Positions 1-5,088 of a stretch of DNA of 35,898 bases are shown here, in pieces. Position 1 is the first letter of the stretch; each line of letters begins with the position of its first letter. The notes beneath the pieces are model-generated. The model had not been told where the DNA came from, made no database searches, and saw only the letters and a program-made list of their open reading frames with translations. The position numbers were made by a program, and so were the translations under genes. The DNA is from a virus. The stretch covers positions 1 to 35,898 of the IMG/VR virus record IMGVR_UViG_3300034375_001028. One strand, written 5' to 3'.

Positions 1-1197
1 CAATGTACCGTCACTAGGGTCAACTGCTCCCCATACACATGCACTTTCTGATGCATAACCGTAGTCAATGCCCTTAATTCGTTCCCAACCTAATGGAATT
101 TCAAAAGGTGTAACTACATGGTCAAACGGATTAAACTCTACAAATGCTGCACCTTCTGCTACGTCCCAGTTACCGTCAAGTAATTGTTGACGCTGTACAG
201 GCGGTAGTGCTTCTAGCATTTGTTCGTATCTACCGTCTTGTGCTAGGTATGGGTTATCCTGTAACCTAGCAGGTATAAACTTTCTTGTTAGCCCGTCAGC
301 GCCTCTAAAGCTGTCTCTAGGGACTGCAGGGTCAATGTAACGCTTTTTAACCCAGTTAGCTCCTGCGCCACCGGGGTTTGCTGTACAACGCATGTACGGC
401 TCAATTTCAGGGTCTGTAGTACGTAGTCGTGAACCTAGATAGTTCCAAGCAAACTCTGTGGGTAAGTGCGTAATCTCATCAAAGCCTATCCAACTATATG
501 CTTGACCTTGATAGCGATATACATCTGCGTCACGCTCCAAGAATCCAAACTCTACTTTAGCTCCGCTTGGGAAGTTCCAAAGCTTTTCTACTTCTTTGTA
601 TTTACAGCCGGGAAATGCTTTTGGGTACAGCTCCCGACTTTTGTCAATTAGTTCTCGCAGTTCTGGCATAGAGCGTCTGAGTATTAGTGCTCTGTGTGCA
701 CCTCTGTGTGCAAAACGGAGGGGGTCAATCAACATTGCGTATGACTTACCACCCCCTGCAGCACCACCATATAATACATCTACTTCACCGGCTGCCAAGA
801 AATCCTCTTGAGGACCTGCGTTAGCCACAAAGATAACATCCGCTTGTGCTTCAGACTGCAAGTCTTGTGGGATGTCATCCAACTCGTTGGCGCTTATGAG
901 TTTATCTGCGTTCTCATTTTCGAGTTTGCTGAGAGTCTTTTTTGTTGCGTTTATAGACTTCTTGTAATTGTCAACTTTCTTTTGTGCTGCTGTTAATTTC
1001 TTTTGTTTTTCTTTTACTTTCTTTTTAGCAGCTAGCTTTGCTTTAGTTTCTGAGTGGTAGTTATAACCCCTGCCCTTTGAACCTTTAGCTCTGCCACCCT
1101 TCTTGCGAGGTGTGCCGTCACGTTTTAGTTTAAAGTTACCGTCCTCGTCTTTGAGGTACTTGTCGGGGTTAATGTCCCAATCATTTTCTTTCTGCAA
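1..1197 (-). CDS. terL: Terminase large subunit (partial, C-terminus beyond the window)
   Basis: ATP-driven DNA packaging motor and headful or cos nuclease that docks on the portal. I translated the minus strand by hand. After about 110 Lys-rich residues comes a Walker A loop (GGAAGGGKSYAM, near 735-770), then an arginine-rich ATPase core, a Walker B stretch (WIGFDEITHLP, near 470-495), a coupling-type CTANPGG motif, and the start of the RNase H-like nuclease domain (IKGIDYGYASES, near 30-70). The visible part is 399 codons and is open at the left edge. No ATG is usable before the Walker A region: an in-frame TAA lies just upstream, so the best start is TTG at 1197-1195. Alternatively the reading is entered by a +1 frameshift from the overlapping 1181-1411 ORF at its AAA-TGA end. 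Terminase identity is very secure; the start is not. Confidence 0.95.
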   Translation of the reverse strand, partial: MQKENDWDINPDKYLKDEDGNFKLKRDGTPRKKGGRAKGSKGRGYNYHSETKAKLAAKKKVKEKQKKLTAAQKKVDNYKKSINATKKTLSKLENENADKLISANELDDIPQDLQSEAQADVIFVANAGPQEDFLAAGEVDVLYGGAAGGGKSYAMLIDPLRFAHRGAHRALILRRSMPELRELIDKSRELYPKAFPGCKYKEVEKLWNFPSGAKVEFGFLERDADVYRYQGQAYSWIGFDEITHLPTEFAWNYLGSRLRTTDPEIEPYMRCTANPGGAGANWVKKRYIDPAVPRDSFRGADGLTRKFIPARLQDNPYLAQDGRYEQMLEALPPVQRQQLLDGNWDVAEGAAFVEFNPFDHVVTPFEIPLGWERIKGIDYGYASESACVWGAVDPSDGTL

Positions 1198-1411
1198 TTT
1201 TCTTTAGCCCCATGTGCGATATTGAACGTCCTGTTTTGTGTGTCAACCACAGGCTGCCTTCTCGTAGGCTCAATGTCTTGTCTTTTATTAGTGGTAGTAT
1301 TTTGTCTAGAGCTTGTAGCTCTTCGGGTATTGCATCTAGTAGCTCTGAGTTGTCTTCGTTTAGTTTGTAACCAAACGGTATAGTGCTACTCGTTCTCCTC
1401 ATATTCTCCAT
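1181..1411 (-). CDS. Small HTH-like protein, probable detached N-terminal module of the large terminase
   Basis: A 76-residue protein sits between the two terminase subunits. It overlaps the end of the small subunit by 26 nt and the large-subunit reading frame by 17 nt. Its C-terminal half (LSLREGSLWLTHKTGRSISHMGLKKIAERK, residues about 47-76, given here only as a motif region with key words LREGSLWL, GRSISHMGL and KKIAERK) looks like a helix-turn-helix or recombinase-hinge type fold. From memory of related marine phages, this kind of segment can stand directly upstream of, or fused to, the large-subunit ATPase. The ORF ends in AGA AAA TGA, and a +1 slip there continues exactly in the terminase frame. 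It may therefore be a separate gene or the first part of a frameshifted terminase. The start could be ATG 1411 or the ATG three codons later. Confidence 0.7.
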   Translation of the reverse strand: MENMRRTSSTIPFGYKLNEDNSELLDAIPEELQALDKILPLIKDKTLSLREGSLWLTHKTGRSISHMGLKKIAERK

Positions 1412-1784
1412 CTATAATCACCTCTTGTTTTGCAGGGATTATAAATAGACCACCACCTGTATTAACATTGACATCAACTCGTTCTGTCTTGCCTAAGCCT
1501 ACACGGTCTAGAAGCTGTTGTGCTGCTTGTATACGCATGTTAGCTTGGGGTATTGGTTCAGGGCTATCCATAATCTGAACAAGCTTAGAAGCTGCTTTAG
1601 GTGCGTTCTGTGCCATTATGTTAGAAGCCATGTCTAGTATTTCAGACTTGAGGCTTTTAACTACAGCGTAGTGTGTACCTTCTGCATATCCTGCAAGTTC
1701 GGCAGCTGTCTTTACATCACCACCACAGCTAGTAAGATTATCTAAAAATGATTGCTGCTTTGTAGTGAGTTGTTTCTCTGCCAT
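1386..1784 (-). CDS. terS: Terminase small subunit
   Basis: A 132-residue DNA-recognition subunit of the packaging terminase, which binds the pac or cos site and loads the large subunit. The N-terminus (LTTKQQSFLDNL, then GDVKTAAELAGYAEGTHYAVVKSLKSEI) has the tandem helix-turn-helix pattern of small terminases. The middle is a helical oligomerisation region (ANMRIQAAQQLLDRVGLGKTERVDV), and the tail is acidic (IDGEYEENE). Length and position directly ahead of the large terminase fit the family. Translation probably couples to the leader mini-ORF that ends 5 nt upstream, because no strong Shine-Dalgarno precedes ATG 1784 itself. The neighbouring structured intergenic region is a candidate location for the packaging site. 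Confidence 0.88.
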   Translation of the reverse strand: MAEKQLTTKQQSFLDNLTSCGGDVKTAAELAGYAEGTHYAVVKSLKSEILDMASNIMAQNAPKAASKLVQIMDSPEPIPQANMRIQAAQQLLDRVGLGKTERVDVNVNTGGGLFIIPAKQEVIIDGEYEENE

Positions 1785-1788
1785 CCAT

Positions 1789-1851
1789 TTATGCCTGTAT
1801 TGTTTTGACGTATTTTACGCCTCTATAAATATATACTAGTTCTTTAGTCAT
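1789..1851 (-). CDS. 20-residue leader mini-ORF upstream of terminase
   Basis: An ATG at 1851 is preceded by an excellent ribosome-binding site (AGGAGATATACG). It opens a 20-codon frame reading MTKELVYIYRGVKYVKTIQA. The stop lies 4 nt from the small-terminase ATG, which lacks a good Shine-Dalgarno, so the mini-ORF could act by translational coupling. The YRGVKY core resembles the short YRGVxY motif of tiny phage proteins annotated as DUF4278, but a match this short is weak. The strong initiation site is the main support. Confidence 0.4.
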   Translation of the reverse strand: MTKELVYIYRGVKYVKTIQA

Positions 1852-1914
1852 CGTATATCTCCTAATCGGATTTCTACGATTCTTTTCACGCATGAACCTA
1901 TGCGAACTATAAAA

Positions 1915-1936
1915 GTATAGTTATACTCTATAGTAT
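1915..1936. promoter_or_regulatory. Dyad symmetry overlapping the leftward promoter, possible operator
   Basis: Two overlapping dyads lie across the -10 and predicted start of the leftward promoter: GTATA-GT-TATAC (1915-1926) and ATACT-CTAT-AGTAT (1923-1936). A regulator bound here would block leftward transcription. They could equally be chance palindromes in AT-rich DNA, and no regulator gene is recognised in the window. Confidence 0.3.
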
Positions 1937-1960
1937 ACCCGTAATATTAAGGTTTGTCAA
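1932..1960 (-). promoter_or_regulatory. Leftward sigma-70 promoter for terminase and late genes
   Basis: On the minus strand, TTGACA (1960-1955) and TATACT (1937-1932) are separated by exactly 17 nt, which is near-perfect sigma-70 consensus. The predicted start is near 1925, about 140 nt before the terminase small subunit. TACGGGTATA spans the spacer end and the -10 box, as it does in the opposing promoter. Confidence 0.75.
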
Positions 1961-1998
1961 GCACTTTCTAAGGGAAAGGCAAAAAAAGAAGAAATTTC

Positions 1999-2027
1999 TT
2001 GACAGATTGCGAATCTACGGGTATAAT
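1999..2027 (+). promoter_or_regulatory. Rightward early sigma-70 promoter
   Basis: TTGACA (1999-2004) and TATAAT (2022-2027) with a 17-nt spacer form a perfect sigma-70 consensus. The predicted start is near 2034. It fires away from the leftward promoter; the two -35 boxes are 38 nt apart. TACGGGTATA (2016-2025) overlaps the -10 box and is shared with the leftward promoter. Confidence 0.85.
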
Positions 2028-2042
2028 ATACATATAGCCCCC

Positions 2043-2101
2043 CGGGTTATATATAGATGATGGAGCATGGCTTATCATGCTTATCTATGTACCCGCTTTT
2101 T
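2043..2101 (+). terminator. Promoter-proximal terminator-like hairpin (attenuator or small RNA)
   Basis: Starting about 10 nt after the predicted start of the early promoter, three collinear helices fold into one long stem. CGGGT (2043-2047) pairs with ACCCG (2091-2095), ATAGAT (2053-2058) with ATCTAT (2083-2088), and AGCATG (2064-2069) with CATGCT (2076-2081), leaving a 6-nt loop. A TTTTT run (2097-2101) follows after one base. This has the form of an intrinsic terminator. It would yield an RNA of about 65-70 nt unless read through, so it may attenuate early transcription or define a small RNA. Confidence 0.55.
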
Positions 2102-2223
2102 AGCTCCTGCCTTTAAAGCCCTATGAAGCTGCGGACCTGTCTGGTTTACATGCTACACCCTCCAAAAATGTATAAGATTGAGTATATATCCCTAGTACCC
2201 CCTATGGCGACTTGCCCACCCCC

Positions 2224-2539
2224 TTGAAGTCTCTCAAGACTTCAAAAATTTCTAAGATTCTAAAGAATCTATCGAGCGCACACCCTTGAAAATCTCTAAA
2301 GATTTTACAGACTCTCTAGTTTACAAAACTAGGGCAAAGATTTTCGAGTCTTTAAAGCTACGCTTTACTTGGCAATCTCCAAAAATTTCAACGACTTACA
2401 AGCATTTCTAAGCTTCGCTTAAATCCACTCTTGAGACTTTTAAAGTCTCCCATAATTCTATCGCACACGAAATTTATTTATAATAAATTTTGAACAAATT
2501 TTAGACCTTTAAAGACTTTAAAATGTCTTTAAAGGTCTA
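2224..2539 (+). repeat. Array of mini-hairpins in the early leader; no gene seen
   Basis: The 1852-2614 gap has no convincing rightward ORF. Within it lies a chain of short perfect inverted repeats: TTGAAGTCT/AGACTTCAA (2224-2245), AGATTC/GAATCT (2255-2270), AAAATCT/AGATTTT (2289-2306), CTAGTTT/AAACTAG (2316-2332), TAAAGC/GCTTTA (2353-2367), TAAGC/GCTTA (2409-2421), a GAGACTTT/AAAGTCTC dyad (2433-2449), AAATTTATT/AATAAATTT (2470-2490), and a 15-bp stem TAGACCTTTAAAGAC with its complement (2502-2539). The arm sequences differ, so these are not copies of one repeat. They are independent foldbacks, many with 3-nt loops. Possible roles are leader RNA structure, RNase processing, an origin or a packaging site. 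The AT-rich 2450-2540 stretch is the likeliest place to melt. Confidence 0.7.
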
Positions 2540-2543
2540 CTAA

Positions 2544-2610
2544 GTTCTCCAAATGAAAAAGTTGTTAGTAAGTTTCTAACGAAACTAACAACTTTTACAT
2601 TTTGGAGAAC
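2544..2610 (+). promoter_or_regulatory. Long 5' UTR hairpin that pairs the ribosome-binding site (twin element 1)
   Basis: GTTCTCCAAA (2544-2553) pairs perfectly with TTTGGAGAAC (2601-2610). The helix continues with one bulge and one mismatch through AAAAGTTGTTAG. At its tip are GTTAG/CTAAC, a 4-nt TAAG bulge, TTTC/GAAA and a TAAC tetraloop. The GGAG Shine-Dalgarno of the gene starting at 2615 lies inside the stem, so translation should need the stem to be opened or cleaved. The tip architecture recurs at 3719-3774. Confidence 0.7.
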
Positions 2611-2614
2611 TAAT

Positions 2615-3052
2615 ATGGCTTCAGCAACTTTCAGCAAAATCGACAACAATCAAATTGCAACACAACGTCAAGTCTACGGAGTAGCTTGTCATTTCGCTAA
2701 TATAGCTAGTAAGACTCCTACGGAGAGATATGGCTTAACCAAAGTGTTCAATGCTATATTGAACAAACACTACAAGGATAGCGATAGCTATATGACTCAT
2801 GGCGAAGCCACTGAGTGGTTTGAATGGGATTGTGTTCCACCACAATTCATGTCTCTCATCAAGAAGCCAAAGGCTTCGACAGTTAAAAAGACTGCTAAGT
2901 CTTCGAAGAAATCTACCCCGAAGGGGAAGGCGACAGAAGTTAAATCTACTGCTAAGCCTACGGCTTCCGACAAGAAAATGCAGAAACTTGAGAAACGAGT
3001 AGATATACTCGACAGAAAGCTTGACAAAATCCTTGACGCTTTGACTATGTAA
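2615..3052 (+). CDS. Early basic protein with C-terminal coiled coil, unknown function
   Basis: I do not recognise this 145-residue protein. Residues 1-82 look globular (YGVACHFANIAS, TERYGLTKVFNAIL, EWFEWDCVPPQF). Residues 83-120 are a Lys/Ser/Thr/Ala-rich linker. The last 25 residues form a heptad-like coiled coil (KMQKLEKRVDILDRKLDKIL) that suggests oligomerisation. It is the first gene of the early operon and follows a hairpin that hides its Shine-Dalgarno. The linker DNA is itself built of short inverted repeats, for example GAAGCC/GGCTTC at 2863-2877 and CCCC/GGGG at 2916-2926, so its codon choice seems shaped by RNA or DNA folding. The basic linker would suit nucleic-acid binding, but that is only inference. 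Confidence 0.75.
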   Translation: MASATFSKIDNNQIATQRQVYGVACHFANIASKTPTERYGLTKVFNAILNKHYKDSDSYMTHGEATEWFEWDCVPPQFMSLIKKPKASTVKKTAKSSKKSTPKGKATEVKSTAKPTASDKKMQKLEKRVDILDRKLDKILDALTM

Positions 3053-3065
3053 ATAGTCAATTCGT

Positions 3066-3094
3066 TTGACTCGGACAAGGAAGTCCTGTATAAT
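3066..3094 (+). promoter_or_regulatory. Second early sigma-70 promoter
   Basis: TTGACT (3066-3071), a 17-nt spacer and TATAAT (3089-3094) lie just ahead of the gene at 3127. Dyads surround it: TTGACTAT/ATAGTCAA at 3041-3060 spans the previous stop codon, and GGAC/GTCC at 3073-3086 lies within the spacer. Confidence 0.7.
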
Positions 3095-3126
3095 ATAAAT
3101 CTATTCAACGAGCGAGGTATATAGTT

Positions 3127-3297
3127 ATGGAAAAGTTTTTAGAAAGTGATATACAAGTCTATACAGTTTGGGTTGGTGGTATGGAAGTAAGCCCAGAGTT
3201 ATCTAATAAACAACAAGCTATGGATATAGCTGATGACTGGAAACGAATAGGCTATGATGATGTACAAATAGGTTCTTACTTCAGAAAGGAGCAATAG
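3127..3297 (+). CDS. Small early protein, unknown function
   Basis: A 56-residue acidic protein begins MEKFLESDIQVYTVWVGG and then has ELSNKQQAMDIADDWKRIGYDD, which suggests a beta hairpin followed by a helix. I do not recognise the family. The initiation region GAGGTATATAGTTATGG resembles those of several genes downstream. It is the first gene after the promoter at 3066-3094. Short early phage proteins like this often target a host enzyme, but nothing here shows which one. Confidence 0.7.
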   Translation: MEKFLESDIQVYTVWVGGMEVSPELSNKQQAMDIADDWKRIGYDDVQIGSYFRKEQ

Positions 3298-3301
3298 AGT
3301 T

Positions 3302-3478
3302 ATGAAAAAGTATAAAGTATATTACACTGGTTCTAAAAATGGCTCAATAATGGTTGATGCTAATAGTAATATAGAAGCCGAAGATATGGTTTGGGATTGG
3401 TTGCAAGATAGTGAAATTTCAGAAGATTATCCCATAGCTTTAGATTATGAAATACACTGTAAGGAGTTAATACAATGA
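3302..3478 (+). CDS. Small early protein, paralogue of the 4410 gene
   Basis: A 58-residue acidic protein (MKKYKVYYTG, then VDANSNIEAEDMVWDWL). Its N-terminal beta strands followed by an xAxxxxEAxDxV helix match the protein at 4410-4580 in layout and spacing, and both genes share the same upstream ATAGAGTTATGAAAAA. I take them as diverged duplicates of a small beta-beta-alpha-like domain whose function I do not know. The stop overlaps the next start as ATGA. Confidence 0.7.
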   Translation: MKKYKVYYTGSKNGSIMVDANSNIEAEDMVWDWLQDSEISEDYPIALDYEIHCKELIQ

Positions 3479-3711
3479 ATAGACTTATGCAAGTTTCAAA
3501 CCATTTAGATATAGCTATTGATGCTGATGTTGTTAGATATTGTGATAAGAAGCAGGTAGTTATATCTATGATACGAAGCCCTAGACTTAAAGATAACTGC
3601 TATGCAGTCCATGATGTTAGCTTTGAAGATGGCTGTATGATATTCTGGGGACATTACGATTTAACCTTCGAAGAAGCTGTAGAAAGTTTTAATACTAAAT
3701 CAATTAGATAA
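3475..3711 (+). CDS. Small early protein, unknown function
   Basis: A 78-residue protein containing DADVVRYCDKKQVVISMIRSP, then DVSFEDGCMIFWGHYDLTFEEAVESF. It seems to be an alpha/beta domain ending in a short helix. Its ATG overlaps the previous stop, so translation is coupled. No family is recognised. It is followed by the long hairpin at 3719-3774. Confidence 0.75.
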   Translation: MNRLMQVSNHLDIAIDADVVRYCDKKQVVISMIRSPRLKDNCYAVHDVSFEDGCMIFWGHYDLTFEEAVESFNTKSIR

Positions 3712-3718
3712 TTAAAAT

Positions 3719-3774
3719 GAAGATAAATAATTAGTAAGTAAGTTTCTTACGAACTTACTAATTATTTATTCTTC
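3719..3774 (+). promoter_or_regulatory. Long intercistronic hairpin with UNAC loop (twin element 2)
   Basis: GAAGATAAATAATTA (3719-3733) pairs with TAATTATTTATTCTTC (3759-3774) with one bulged base. The tip is GTAAG/CTTAC, a TAAGT bulge, TTC/GAA and a TTAC tetraloop. It has the same layout as the tip of the 2544-2610 hairpin, but the third base pair of the basal helix is changed on both sides (T-A to A-T). It lies 16 nt ahead of the 3791 start, leaving that Shine-Dalgarno (GGAG, 3781-3784) free. Candidate roles are RNase III-type processing or protection of the downstream mRNA end. Confidence 0.7.
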
Positions 3775-3790
3775 ACAAAAGGAGATGGCG

Positions 3791-4405
3791 ATGTTCAACA
3801 CTCACTGTAAAGCGGTTCAGGAATACTCTCAGCGTAATGCTAACAACATGGCAGATACTGTACTCATGGTAGTTCTATCAATCCAACAGAACTGGTTGTC
3901 AGTCGGTGAGCAGATGGCTGACGTTAGAGCTAACAAGTTAGACTCCAAGTTTCTTTGGGGCAACAAGATTAAGACTTATGAATATCTTATGTCGAATAAA
4001 CATAAGATGTTTGCCCAAGTCAAAGCAGTCCTTAACTCTGGTAAGAGCTATGACGAAAAGGCTTTCAGCCTGATGACAATCTTCCTTAGAGTTGACGGCT
4101 TAGGTTTACCTAAAGCAGGGTTCTGCTGTCAGCTAATAGCAGGAATGGTTGGTTGTATGGACGTTCATAACATTAAGATGTACAACGTAGACCCTAAGAT
4201 TCTGAAGCTGAATCCAAAGCCTAAGACTTTGAAAGCTATGGAAGCTAACGACCAACGAACCAGAACCTATATAGATTTGTGTCATGCTTATGGTTGTGAT
4301 AATCTATGGAACTCATGGTGTGAGAATCTAGCTACAAAATCTAACAGGTGGCAAGATGCTAACCATGTTAGCGAAGTCCACTACACTTATTTGATTGGAG
4401 AATAG
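3791..4405 (+). CDS. HhH-GPD (DNA glycosylase)-like protein
   Basis: A 204-residue mostly helical protein. Residues about 99-128 read RVDGLGLPKAGFCCQ and continue to GCMDVHNIKMY. This resembles the helix-hairpin-helix of base-excision DNA glycosylases (LPGVGxKTA, then VDTHxxR), with Asp124 at the place of the catalytic Asp. The Lys of bifunctional enzymes is absent or shifted by one, and there is no C-terminal Fe-S cysteine set. It might be a monofunctional or purely DNA-binding relative. The residues after the motif (KPKTLKAMEANDQRTRTYIDLCHAYG) are helical. I chose ATG 3791 because ATG 3785 directly abuts GGAG. The assignment is by motif only; an unrelated HhH DNA-binding protein is possible. 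Confidence 0.5.
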   Translation: MFNTHCKAVQEYSQRNANNMADTVLMVVLSIQQNWLSVGEQMADVRANKLDSKFLWGNKIKTYEYLMSNKHKMFAQVKAVLNSGKSYDEKAFSLMTIFLRVDGLGLPKAGFCCQLIAGMVGCMDVHNIKMYNVDPKILKLNPKPKTLKAMEANDQRTRTYIDLCHAYGCDNLWNSWCENLATKSNRWQDANHVSEVHYTYLIGE

Positions 4406-4409
4406 AGTT

Positions 4410-4580
4410 ATGAAAAAATTTAGAGTTTATATGACTGAAACAGTAGAGTATAGCTATGATGTTGAGGCTAAAAGCCCCGAAGAAGCCAGAGATAAAGTTT
4501 ATCAAGGTGATTATGACGATAAGACTTATGAGGTTTGGGATTCGTTTGATTGTGAAATAAAAGACGTACAGGAGATATAG
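4410..4580 (+). CDS. Small early protein, paralogue of the 3302 gene
   Basis: A 56-residue acidic protein starting MKKFRVYMTETVEYSYDVEAKSPEEA is cited here by key words MKKFRVY, DVEAKSPEEARDKV and DSFDCEI. It looks like strand-strand-helix-strand. A TTG at 4395 would add five codons, but GGAG at 4397-4400 is well spaced for ATG 4410 and the upstream sequence matches the 3302 gene. Function unknown. Confidence 0.7.
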   Translation: MKKFRVYMTETVEYSYDVEAKSPEEARDKVYQGDYDDKTYEVWDSFDCEIKDVQEI

Positions 4581-4582
4581 TT

Positions 4583-4747
4583 ATGACTAATAAAGAATTT
4601 ATTGAAGCAGTATTCGAAGAAGTCTATGGTGATAATGCTATCAACAGAGGCTTCAGTAAACAAGATGTAATTGAAGAATTACAGAACATGAATAACATTA
4701 TCGGTGGCTATGAGAATAGCGAAACCCATGTATGGCACGAGGTATAA
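4583..4747 (+). CDS. Small early protein, unknown function
   Basis: A 54-residue protein (MTNKEFIEAVFEEVYGDNAI, then FSKQDVIEELQNM). It is predicted helical and acidic, with a Shine-Dalgarno (CAGGAG) nine bases upstream. It begins 2 nt after the previous stop. No family recognised. Confidence 0.65.
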   Translation: MTNKEFIEAVFEEVYGDNAINRGFSKQDVIEELQNMNNIIGGYENSETHVWHEV

Positions 4748-4751
4748 GACT

Positions 4752-4916
4752 ATGGAAGATTTAGTATTAGATGTTATCAACCAGATTGAAAAAGATATAG
4801 AAAACAAAGACTTAGCACCGATATATGAACTGCTGTCGATGCTACCCAAAGAAGCACTTGAAGGATATAAGTCGGAGGCAGAAGAATATGACTATCTACA
4901 ACTCGACAACCGATAA
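4752..4916 (+). CDS. Small acidic helical protein, unknown function
   Basis: A 54-residue protein (MEDLVLDVINQIEKDIENKD, then YELLSMLPKEALEGY). It appears fully helical. I use ATG 4752, which follows GAGG at 4739-4742, rather than the in-frame start at 4704, which would run deep into the previous gene. The 3' end overlaps the next gene by 29 nt. Confidence 0.65.
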   Translation: MEDLVLDVINQIEKDIENKDLAPIYELLSMLPKEALEGYKSEAEEYDYLQLDNR

Positions 4917-5088
4917 GCTACCATCATGGTCGGTAGAGTTATTGTACGAAGGCAAGCCGTCTAAACATATCTATTGTCATAGCTATGATGAAGCTAGCAC
5001 AGAGGGTGTACTTCATGGTGGTGCTTACATCATTGCTCGAATAATAGTTGAAGAAGGATATAGAGAATATGTCAAAGGAGAGAACTAA
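4888..5088 (+). CDS. Small early protein, unknown function
   Basis: A 66-residue protein. GGAGG at 4874-4878 positions the ATG at 4888. The sequence includes WSVELLYEGKPSKHIYCHSYDEAS and IIARIIVEEGYREY (key words only), suggesting a small alpha/beta fold. Its stop overlaps the next ATG in TAATG. Confidence 0.65.
   Translation: MTIYNSTTDKLPSWSVELLYEGKPSKHIYCHSYDEASTEGVLHGGAYIIARIIVEEGYREYVKGEN

Noticed and set aside
2797-3108. Minus-strand ORF of 103 codons opposite the first early gene
   Set aside because: It lies over a better-supported gene with a regulated start and would run against the promoter at 3066-3094.
3719-3774. Hairpin interpreted as an intrinsic terminator
   Set aside because: The stem is AT-rich and is followed by CAAAAGG rather than a U-tract; the special tip fits a different role better.
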